A stretch of DNA of 58,017 nt from Bacillota bacterium (GTDB taxonomy: Bacteria; Bacillota; SHA-98; Ch115; JABLXJ01), in the NCBI GenBank assembly GCA_012839815.1, contig DUMQ01000060.1, forward strand, positions 1 through 58,017, written 5' to 3'. Every line of letters begins with the position of its first letter. The stretch's first letter is position 1. The notes beneath the pieces were generated by a model that was not told the DNA's origin, made no database searches, and worked only from the letters and a program-made list of their open reading frames with translations. Shown here one piece after another: positions 51,845 to 58,017 of the stretch. The translations under genes were made by a program, and so were the position numbers.

Positions 51845-54800
51845 TTAGTCCTTAGAATCACACCGCAGGCACCGGCTGGCTTCCTCGACGGCCGCCGCTT
51901 CCGTTAACCCGAGGACTACCTCATCAAAATTGCAGCACCGTTTCTCAACGGGAAGGACGCGCGGCACCCGTCTCGCCATCTCATGTTCAATAAGCTCGCC
52001 GGCGAGCTCCCTCCCGAGATCCGGGTGGGTCTCGATCACGCCGTCTCCCCCAAGGTATTTATCGATGGCCATCGCCGCCTTTCTCCCTGCCGCTATCGCC
52101 TGGATAACAGTATCCGGCCCCGTGACACAATCGCCGCCCGCGAAGATCCCGGGCGCGCCGGTCGCGAGCGTCCGTGGGTCGGTCACGATCGTCGACCACT
52201 TTGTGACCTCGACGCCACCCGAGTTCGCCAGGCCCTCCAGGAAGGATAGATCCGGCACCTGGCTCACAGCGGGTATGACGGTATCCACGTCTATCACGAA
52301 TTTTGAGCCCTCCACCGGCACCGGCTTCCGCCTGCCGCTCCTGTCAAACTCGCCGAGGGTCATGCGGATGCACTCCATACGGGCAACGCGCCCATCACTC
52401 CCGATGATCTCGGAAGGAGCGACAAGGTAATGGATCTTCACGCCCTCGCGCTCAGCCTCTTCAATCTCACCCTTTTCAGCAGGCATCTCCTCGCGCGTCC
52501 TCCTGTAGATGATATGAACCTCGCTGGCGCCCAGCCGCAAAGCCGTCCGCGCGGCATCGATTGCGGCATTGCCTCCACCTATCACTGCAACCTTATTACC
52601 GACCTCTACCTTCTGGCCGAGATTCACCTGGCGCAGGAACGTCAGGGCGTTTATTACTCCTGTGAGGTCCTCGCCCGGCACGCCGAGCTTCTGACCCTTG
52701 CTGGCACCAACCGCTACGAACACGGCGCCGTAGCCCTGCTGCCTGATCTCATCTAGGGTTATGTCCCTGCCAACTTCGACACCCGTCCTGATCTCCACCC
52801 CGAGTGCCTCTATGGCCCTGATCTCGGCGCGCAGGATGTCCCTGGGAAGTCTGTACTCAGGTATTCCAACGGCCAGCATCCCGCCTGCCACAGGCAGGGC
52901 CTCGAAGATAGTAACGCCGTAGCCGAGCTTTGCCAGGTAATATGCTGCGGACAGGCCTGCAGGCCCGGAACCTATAATTGCCACTTTGGCATCCTTCCGC
53001 TTCGCGGGAGCCTCAACCGGGAGCGGGTGCTCAAGCTCCCAATCGGCAGCGAACCGCTTGAGATCGCAAATCGCAACGGGGCTATCGAGCTGACCCCGCC
53101 TGCACTTCGACTCGCAGGGGTGGTTGCACACCCTGCCGCACACCGCGGGAAGCGGGTTCTTCTCCTTAATGAGCGCCACCGCCTCACCATATCTCCTCTG
53201 CCTGATCAGGCTGATATACCGCGGCACATCTACCTCGGCGGGGCAGGCGTTCTGGCAGGGCGATTCGAAAAGGCTCGCGCACACCGAGGCAGGGCATTTC
53301 TTGTCGCGTATGTGCGCATCGTACTCGTCCCTGAAGTAACGTATGGTGGTCAACACCGGATTCGGGGCGGTCTGACCCAGCCCGCACAGGGCCGTTTCCT
53401 TGATCCACTGGCCGAGTTTTATAAGCCGCTCAACGTCGCCTTCGCGTCCCTCCCCGCGTGTTATCCGCGTGAGGATCTCCAGCATGCGTTTGGTCCCGAT
53501 CCGGCACGGCGCGCACTTGCCGCAGGATTCGTCCTGGGTAAACTCCAGGAAGAACTTGGCCAGGTCGACCATGCACGTGTCCTCGTCCATGATGATGAGC
53601 CCACCCGACCCCATGATGGTCCCGAGCTCTTTGAGCGAATCATAATCCACCGGGACGTTCAAATATTCCTTAGGGATGCACCCGCCCGAGGGGCCGCCGG
53701 TCTGGGCTGCTTTAAATTTCTTGCCGCCGGGGATGCCGCCACCGATATCAAAGATGATTTCGCCGAGGGACATTCCCATGGGAACTTCCACGAGGCCGGT
53801 GTTGTTGATCTTCCCGGCCAGGGCAAACACCTTGGTCCCCTTGCTCTTTTCCGTCCCGATGCTGGCGAACCACTCAGCTCCCTTCAGGATTATCACCGGG
53901 ATGTTGGCGTACGTCTCGACGTTATTGATCAGGGTCGGCTTGCCCCAGAGCCCCTCATTTGCGGGGAATGGCGGCCTCGGCCTTGGCTCTCCCCTGCGTC
54001 CCTCAATCGAAGCCAAGAGCGCGGTCTCCTCGCCGCAGACGAAGGCGCCGGCGCCCACCCGGATATCCACATCAAAATCGAAGCCCTTACCGAAGATATC
54101 CTTCCCGAGGAGCCCGTAATCCCTCGCCTGCTTTATGGCGTGACTCAAGTGTTTTATTGCAAGGGGATACTCGGCCCTCACATAGATATAGCCCTGATTT
54201 GCGCCCACGGCATAACCGGCTATCGCCATGGCCTCTATAATGCTGTGCGGGTCGCCCTCAAGGACGCTCCTATCCATAAACGCGCCCGGGTCACCCTCGT
54301 CGGCGTTACACACCACGTATTTCTGGTCTGAGCGTGCCTTCGCCGTAAACTCCCACTTCAGCCCGGTCGGGAATCCCCCGCCGCCGCGGCCCCTGAGGCC
54401 CGAACGTTTTACAACGTCAATGACCTCCTGCGGCGTCATCTCCGAAACGACCTTGGCTAGCGCCGCATAGCCGTCGAGAGCTATATATTCCTCAATAACG
54501 AGGGGGTTGATCTTACCTGTGTTGCGCAGCGCTATCCTGACCTGGCGGTTGAAAAAACTCATCTCATTGTAAGTTGGCACAGCTTCACCGGTAGCCGGCT
54601 CCTCGTAGAGAAGCCTTTTAACGATGCGTCCCTTGAGCAGGTGTTCCTCAACGATCTCCCTGGCATCCCCGGGCTTGAGTTTCCGGTAAAGCACCCCCTC
54701 GGGATAGATTATCGCCAGAGGCCCAAGATCGCAAGGCCCCATACATCCTGTGCTTACGATCTTTATCTCTTTGTCGAGGCCGCATTCCTTCAATCCTTCA

Positions 54801-54886
54801 ACAAAGGCATCCTGGACCTCCTTACACCCGGACGAGAGGCATGCCGCCCCACCGCAAACAAGAACGTGTGCTCTAAAAAAATCCAT
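51845..54886 (-). CDS. NuoF/HydB-type subunit fused to a GltD/NfnB-like flavoprotein
   Basis: 1013 residues in two halves. An N-terminal thioredoxin-like 2Fe-2S segment ([25 protein letters not shown]) leads into the NuoF core with the FMN/NADH motif [28 protein letters not shown] and the 4Fe-4S motif [13 protein letters not shown]. Instead of the usual 2x[4Fe-4S] tail there is a GltD-type module: Cys-rich [16 protein letters not shown] and [19 protein letters not shown] motif [18 protein letters not shown] and a second dinucleotide motif [17 protein letters not shown], ending in CLRC. The design could let FMN and FAD sites serve NAD and NADP or ferredoxin; this is inference. Confidence 0.92.
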   Translation of the reverse strand: MDFFRAHVLVCGGAACLSSGCKEVQDAFVEGLKECGLDKEIKIVSTGCMGPCDLGPLAIIYPEGVLYRKLKPGDAREIVEEHLLKGRIVKRLLYEEPATGEAVPTYNEMSFFNRQVRIALRNTGKINPLVIEEYIALDGYAALAKVVSEMTPQEVIDVVKRSGLRGRGGGGFPTGLKWEFTAKARSDQKYVVCNADEGDPGAFMDRSVLEGDPHSIIEAMAIAGYAVGANQGYIYVRAEYPLAIKHLSHAIKQARDYGLLGKDIFGKGFDFDVDIRVGAGAFVCGEETALLASIEGRRGEPRPRPPFPANEGLWGKPTLINNVETYANIPVIILKGAEWFASIGTEKSKGTKVFALAGKINNTGLVEVPMGMSLGEIIFDIGGGIPGGKKFKAAQTGGPSGGCIPKEYLNVPVDYDSLKELGTIMGSGGLIIMDEDTCMVDLAKFFLEFTQDESCGKCAPCRIGTKRMLEILTRITRGEGREGDVERLIKLGQWIKETALCGLGQTAPNPVLTTIRYFRDEYDAHIRDKKCPASVCASLFESPCQNACPAEVDVPRYISLIRQRRYGEAVALIKEKNPLPAVCGRVCNHPCESKCRRGQLDSPVAICDLKRFAADWELEHPLPVEAPAKRKDAKVAIIGSGPAGLSAAYYLAKLGYGVTIFEALPVAGGMLAVGIPEYRLPRDILRAEIRAIEALGVEIRTGVEVGRDITLDEIRQQGYGAVFVAVGASKGQKLGVPGEDLTGVINALTFLRQVNLGQKVEVGNKVAVIGGGNAAIDAARTALRLGASEVHIIYRRTREEMPAEKGEIEEAEREGVKIHYLVAPSEIIGSDGRVARMECIRMTLGEFDRSGRRKPVPVEGSKFVIDVDTVIPAVSQVPDLSFLEGLANSGGVEVTKWSTIVTDPRTLATGAPGIFAGGDCVTGPDTVIQAIAAGRKAAMAIDKYLGGDGVIETHPDLGRELAGELIEHEMARRVPRVLPVEKRCCNFDEVVLGLTEAAAVEEASRCLRCDSKD

Positions 54887-54920
54887 GATAAGGCTCTCCT
54901 CCTTCTATAGAAACCTTGCC

Positions 54921-55376
54921 TCAAAAAACGCTGTTTCGGACCAGCCATTCTGAAATGATGGAGCCGTTGACTATGTGCTGGACCACTATGCGACGGGCCA
55001 TATCAGGAGTCACGTAAGCATAGGTAGTCCTGGGACAGCCCGGCCGCTCGACATCAACAAAGGGTTCGCCCTCACATAACCCCGGGCACCCCGTTTTCTT
55101 CACCGATACATCCCAAATGCCCCTGCGGTAAAGCTCCTTGACTATCGCCTTCAGCACCTTGTCCGCTCCCATTGCGATACTGCACGAGCCGAGCCGGACT
55201 GTGACCCTGGTCCCGGTGCGCCCCGGCCCGGCCGTTGAAGCACCACCAGACAGCGTTCTCTGCTCCGGCCCAATCACAGATGGCCAGCCTGCCACAGCCC
55301 CCATCGATCTCCGGGCCTTTTCCCTGATGATCCTGAGCTCTTCGAGAGACTTGATACGCCGCACAGACCCTGACAT
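54921..55376 (-). CDS. Thioredoxin-like [2Fe-2S] ferredoxin (HndB-like)
   Basis: 151 residues. The N-terminus is a helical linker (IKSLEELRIIREKARRSM). The ferredoxin fold holds RLGSCSIAMGADKVLKAIV, TGCPGLCEGEPFVDV and related cysteines for a 2Fe-2S cluster. It is encoded between the NuoE- and NuoF-type subunits, as in HndABCD. Gaps of 14 and 34 bp indicate one transcript. Confidence 0.9.
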   Translation of the reverse strand: MSGSVRRIKSLEELRIIREKARRSMGAVAGWPSVIGPEQRTLSGGASTAGPGRTGTRVTVRLGSCSIAMGADKVLKAIVKELYRRGIWDVSVKKTGCPGLCEGEPFVDVERPGCPRTTYAYVTPDMARRIVVQHIVNGSIISEWLVRNSVF

Positions 55377-55390
55377 GGGTTACACCACCC

Positions 55391-55891
55391 TTAGTCGTAT
55401 TTCTTCAGAATCTCCGGCACCCTGTCAGGCTTCAACCTGGCGTAGATATCATCGTCCACCCTTATAACGGGCCCGAGGCCGCACGCCCCCATGCACCTTA
55501 CCACTTCGATAGAGAACCTCCCATCGCTCGTGGTGTCGCCCTCCGTGATGCCAAGCGTATCCTCAAGCTTCTCAAGGATCCTGTCGGCACCCCGCACATA
55601 GCATGCCGTCCCCTTGCAGACGTTTATCTGGTGGCGACCCTTCGGCTTCAGGGAGAAAAGGGCATAAAAGGTTACAACGCTATAAACCTCGCTCAAGGGG
55701 ATATCGAGACCCTCGGCCACCCGCACCTGGGCCTCCCTGGGCAGGTAACCGATGAGTTCCTGGGCTTCGTGTAATACCTGGATCAACGCCCCCGGTCTTC
55801 CCTTGTATTTTGCAATGATCTCATCGAGCTTCTCCCATTTGTCCTGTGTGATCTCTGCTGAACACCTGCACTCCTCGCACGCCATACGCAT
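55391..55891 (-). CDS. NuoE/HydC-type [2Fe-2S] subunit
   Basis: 166 residues of the 24-kDa NADH dehydrogenase family. LIQVLHEAQELIGYLPREAQ, the SVVTFYALFSLKPKG loop, and the 2Fe-2S cysteines in CKGTACYVRGAD and VRCMGACGLGPV are typical. The ATG at 55891 follows GGGAGGGTTTA. An ATG 96 bp upstream would put the start on top of the sigma-54 promoter, so it is rejected. First gene of the hydrogenase operon. Confidence 0.93.
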   Translation of the reverse strand: MRMACEECRCSAEITQDKWEKLDEIIAKYKGRPGALIQVLHEAQELIGYLPREAQVRVAEGLDIPLSEVYSVVTFYALFSLKPKGRHQINVCKGTACYVRGADRILEKLEDTLGITEGDTTSDGRFSIEVVRCMGACGLGPVIRVDDDIYARLKPDRVPEILKKYD

Positions 55892-55982
55892 TAAACCCTC
55901 CCGCATCATAAAATTACAAATCCTGCAACCAGCAAATGGCAAATCCATGAGATGGCCCCACCCGGTTTCACCCTTCCAGTAG

Positions 55983-55998
55983 TGCAAGGAACGTGCCA
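55983..55998 (-). promoter_or_regulatory. Sigma-54 promoter of the hydrogenase operon
   Basis: The minus strand reads TGGCACGTTCCTTGCA, an exact match to the -24/-12 consensus TGGCACG-N4-TTGCW. The GG and GC elements are correctly spaced. It lies about 92 bp before the NuoE-type start, giving a leader of about 80 nt. Confidence 0.92.
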
Positions 55999-56027
55999 GG
56001 CATCACGGAGGGTATCTAAGGGAAATA

Positions 56028-56070
56028 GAAAAACGCGGAGCCCTTGTGAATTCCTTCACAAGGGCTCCGC
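56028..56070 (-). terminator. Terminator of the sigma-54 activator gene
   Basis: GCGGAGCCCTTGTGAA and TTCACAAGGGCTCCGC form a perfect 16-bp stem with loop GGAA, then GTTTTT on the minus strand. It ends the activator transcript before the hydrogenase promoter. Confidence 0.93.
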
Positions 56071-56118
56071 TAGGACCTGCCCAACAACACTCAACAGCCA
56101 GCCCCATTCCTGTTTCTA

Positions 56119-56261
56119 ATGCCGGCGTGCATTATTGCTGATTGCCAGTACCAGCATGGACGAGACGGCCTCCACCAGCTCACCGCGCGGCGCGCGCATG
56201 TCCCGGACCAGCGGACCGCCACGGGCCGATGCCATAAAGCATCGGTGATGCAAAAACGCAT
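56119..56261. promoter_or_regulatory. Three ATGC-N6-GCAT dyads, likely upstream activator sites
   Basis: Dyads lie at 56119-56132, 56229-56242 (extended to CCGATGC-N6-GCATCGG, 56226-56245) and 56248-56261. The last two are 19 bp apart centre to centre. All lie about 150-285 bp upstream of the predicted hydrogenase start, the usual range for sigma-54 enhancer sites. The third overlaps the activator's stop codon. Confidence 0.65.
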
Positions 56262-57640
56262 TATGGCCTCGCATACTTCCGGATCTTGCGCACCACAGTT
56301 GACTGGTTAACGCCAAGCAGCTTCGCTATCCTGTAGGTGCTCTCATTCCGCTCCAGCGCCCTGGTGATTATCTGGCGCTCGACCTCCTCCGTGGCCTCCT
56401 TGAGTGGCACAATACCCCTGACATAAACAGCTCCCTTGCAGGGCGTGGCTCGCCCCTCTCCCCGCACCTCTTCGGGCAGGTGGCACGGGAGGATAGCCGG
56501 CGCATCGACCGTGACCACCAGCCGCTCCATGAGGTTCTCCAGCTCTCGCACGTTACCGGGCCACTCATATGCCAGCATCCGGTCCTTGGCCTCTTCCGAT
56601 ATGCTCATATCCCGGTGATACTTCTGGTTGAACCTTTCAAGGAAATGGTAAATGAGAGGTACGATATCATCCCTGCGCTCACGGAGCGGCGGGACCCTGA
56701 TGGGTACGACATTCAGCCGGTAAAACAGGTCAGCCCTGAAGGTTCCTTCGCGCACCATAGCCTGGAGGTCGCGGTTGGTGGCGGCGATGATACGGATGTC
56801 AACCTCTATGGGCCTTATGCCCCCAATTCGAACAAGCTGTCTCTCCTGGATTACCTGTAAGAGTTTGACCTGGAGGTTGAGGGGGAGCTCCGAGATCTCA
56901 TCCAGGAAAAGTGTGCCGCCGCTGGCAAGCTCGATCATGCCGGGCTTGCCCTCGCGTTTTGCCCCTGTGAACGCACCCGTTTCATAGCCAAAAAGTTCGG
57001 ATTCGAGCAGGGTTTCGGGTATGGCGCCGCAGTTAATCTTGATGAAGGGCCCTGCCTTGCGATAGCCCGTCCGATGGATATACCTCGCTACAACCTCCTT
57101 GCCAACGCCCGACTCGCCGAGCAACAGCACAGTCGAATTGACGTTGGCAACCTTGCTTGCAAGCTGGAGAACCCTGCCCATTTCCACGCTGTAGGCCACG
57201 ATTGACGCGTCAAGTGATGTCCCAACCCCGCCAGCGGCCCTCTCACCCTCCCTGCAAGTCTTAACACGGAGCATGTTCTGCCGCTCCGAAATAGCGTAAG
57301 GAAGGCAAGCATCCGGCGAACTCAGCCCCCTCAGTACGGATATAGCCTTTTCCCAGCAGGTCGCGAAGCCGCAAGCCCCGCAGTCGAGCTGGTCCTTGGC
57401 CTCGACCCGCCCCATGAGCAAGAGAGCCTTCCGTATGTCCTCGGGCTCAGGGTTGGGGAAAACCATCCTCTTCGCCTTGTTTGGGCAAGCCGTGATGCAC
57501 CTACCGCATGCCTCGCATCGCGAGTCGTCTACCACCGCTCTCTGGCCTACAAGGGCCACTGCCCCGCTCGGGCAGGCGCTCACACATGAGCCGCAAGCCT
57601 TGCACCTCTCAGGTATTGTCCTGACCGAACCCTGTCGCAC
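56261..57640 (-). CDS. Sigma-54-dependent activator with ferredoxin sensor domain
   Basis: The N-terminus carries two 4Fe-4S ferredoxin motifs ([24 protein letters not shown]) and a further cysteine motif [11 protein letters not shown] of the FeS type, giving a redox-sensing input. The AAA+ domain has Walker [16 protein letters not shown], the sigma-54 contact loop GAFTGA and Walker [15 protein letters not shown] Fis-like helix-turn-helix ends the protein ([18 protein letters not shown]). The GTG at 57640 (after GGGGGAG) suits the upstream -10 box better than a TTG at 57670. It lies next to the hydrogenase operon and its sites. Confidence 0.93.
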   Translation of the reverse strand: MRQGSVRTIPERCKACGSCVSACPSGAVALVGQRAVVDDSRCEACGRCITACPNKAKRMVFPNPEPEDIRKALLLMGRVEAKDQLDCGACGFATCWEKAISVLRGLSSPDACLPYAISERQNMLRVKTCREGERAAGGVGTSLDASIVAYSVEMGRVLQLASKVANVNSTVLLLGESGVGKEVVARYIHRTGYRKAGPFIKINCGAIPETLLESELFGYETGAFTGAKREGKPGMIELASGGTLFLDEISELPLNLQVKLLQVIQERQLVRIGGIRPIEVDIRIIAATNRDLQAMVREGTFRADLFYRLNVVPIRVPPLRERRDDIVPLIYHFLERFNQKYHRDMSISEEAKDRMLAYEWPGNVRELENLMERLVVTVDAPAILPCHLPEEVRGEGRATPCKGAVYVRGIVPLKEATEEVERQIITRALERNESTYRIAKLLGVNQSTVVRKIRKYARP

Positions 57641-57669
57641 ACAAATCTCCCCCTGGCTTCTCCCTGCCA

Positions 57670-57699
57670 ATTATAACATTCCAGGCCATAATACTGCAA
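57670..57699 (-). promoter_or_regulatory. Sigma-A promoter of the activator gene
   Basis: Minus strand TTGCAG (57694-57699), 18 bp, TATAAT (57670-57675); 30 bp before the GTG start. It excludes the TTG at 57670 as a start. Confidence 0.75.
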
Positions 57700-57900
57700 C
57701 CCGCAACCGCAGTGGGGGTGCATGTAAGAATTGTGGTCTACAGGCTACTTACATCCATCGATTATAGCCCTATGGCCTGCCATAGTCCTATGACCTGTCT
57801 GATGGTGACGTTCCTGCAAGCCAACCAGCCAGCCTGCCTCTCAGCCTTCCTGCCCGGATCGCAGCCTCAGGGCGGTAAGACTCTTGCCACTCCATGCGCA

Positions 57901-58017
57901 TGAGTGTAGGTTCCTTAATTTGTGCCTGTTTACCAGCACGTCCCATGGGTTGCCGGTGCTTGCGTGACGGGGCCTTTTGAAATTTGGCAGGGCCCTCGCG
58001 CCAAATTTCAACGGAGG
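57901..58017 (+). repeat. Branched palindromic repeat, copy 3 (cut by window end)
   Basis: The left flank GAGTGTAGGTTCCTTAATTT, then GTGCCTGTTTACCAGCACGT, matches (reverse complement) the right flank of copy 2. The adjoining core is, however, in copy 2's forward orientation (GTGCTTGCGTGACGGGGCC, then the GAAATTTGGC hairpin). The core is thus inverted relative to its flanks. The outer half of the stem has diverged. The element runs off the window. Confidence 0.85.

Noticed and set aside
53027-54331. 434-residue open frame opposite the NuoF-fusion gene
   Set aside because: Antisense shadow of a gene with clear motifs; no ribosome-binding site or recognisable domain.
55892-55987. Upstream extension of the NuoE-like gene
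   Set aside because: It would begin within the sigma-54 promoter; the ribosome-binding site supports 55891.

Overview
The window looks like part of the chromosome of an anaerobic, spore-forming member of the Bacillota (Clostridia or Limnochordia grade). The evidence is a Firmicutes-type rpsP-rimM-trmD-rplS cluster, a FapR-controlled fatty-acid operon, SpoVS, YlbJ, a Spo0E-like protein and a SigH-like factor, an isoleucine T-box, and an NAD-linked [FeFe]-hydrogenase operon. GTG and TTG starts with strong Shine-Dalgarno sequences are common. Species cannot be named from the sequence. Both window edges fall inside copies of the same branched palindromic repeat, so this may be a whole contig broken at repeats.

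Layout. 1-270: repeat copy 1 and a second dispersed repeat. 0.3-24 kb: information-processing and lipid genes, nearly all on the minus strand. In transcription order these are fapR-plsX-fabH-fabD-fabG-acpP-fabF-rnc-unknown gene-spoVS-sigH-like-smc-ftsY, then ffh-rpsP-khpA-ylqD-rimM-trmD-rplS-lepB-rbgA-rnhB, and dprA. yraN and comM lie inverted between rnhB and dprA. 24-27.4 kb: yceD-rpmF, a LysM exported protein, a SepM/YlbL-type PDZ-Lon protease, and a decayed ylbK patatin remnant. 27.5-35.2 kb: an accessory block behind repeat copy 2 (flavin reductase, PsiE, MurJ, NadE, an ATP-grasp ligase, ThrC, a Spo0E-like protein). 35.3-41 kb: ylbJ, coaD, rsmD, fakA, asp23 and rpmB. In Bacillus rsmD-coaD-ylbJ-ylbK-ylbL-ylbN-rpmF is one cluster; here the accessory block splits it at ylbK. 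41-49.8 kb: DarA, an MFS transporter, an exported Ig-like protein, a Nudix hydrolase, and IleRS with its T-box leader, followed by small orphan genes. 50-57.7 kb: a four-gene hydrogenase operon (NuoE-like, thioredoxin-like ferredoxin, NuoF fused to a GltD/NfnB-like module, [FeFe] catalytic subunit) and its Fe-S-containing sigma-54 activator. 57.9 kb to the end: repeat copy 3.

Regulation that can be read directly. A FapR operator lies just downstream of a good sigma-A promoter for fapR. spoVS has a sigma-H-type promoter and sits next to a SigH-like gene. ileS has a T-box with specifier AUC. The hydrogenase operon has a consensus -24/-12 sigma-54 promoter. Three ATGC-N6-GCAT dyads lie between that promoter and the 3' end of a ferredoxin-domain sigma-54 activator gene, a compact and testable redox-sensing circuit. 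The least explained elements are the ~200 bp branched palindrome family (one copy with its core inverted relative to its flanks), the NuoF-GltD fusion, a pseudoknot-capable stretch ahead of smc, a structured stretch ahead of comM, and a structured 190-nt stretch where recG might be expected.
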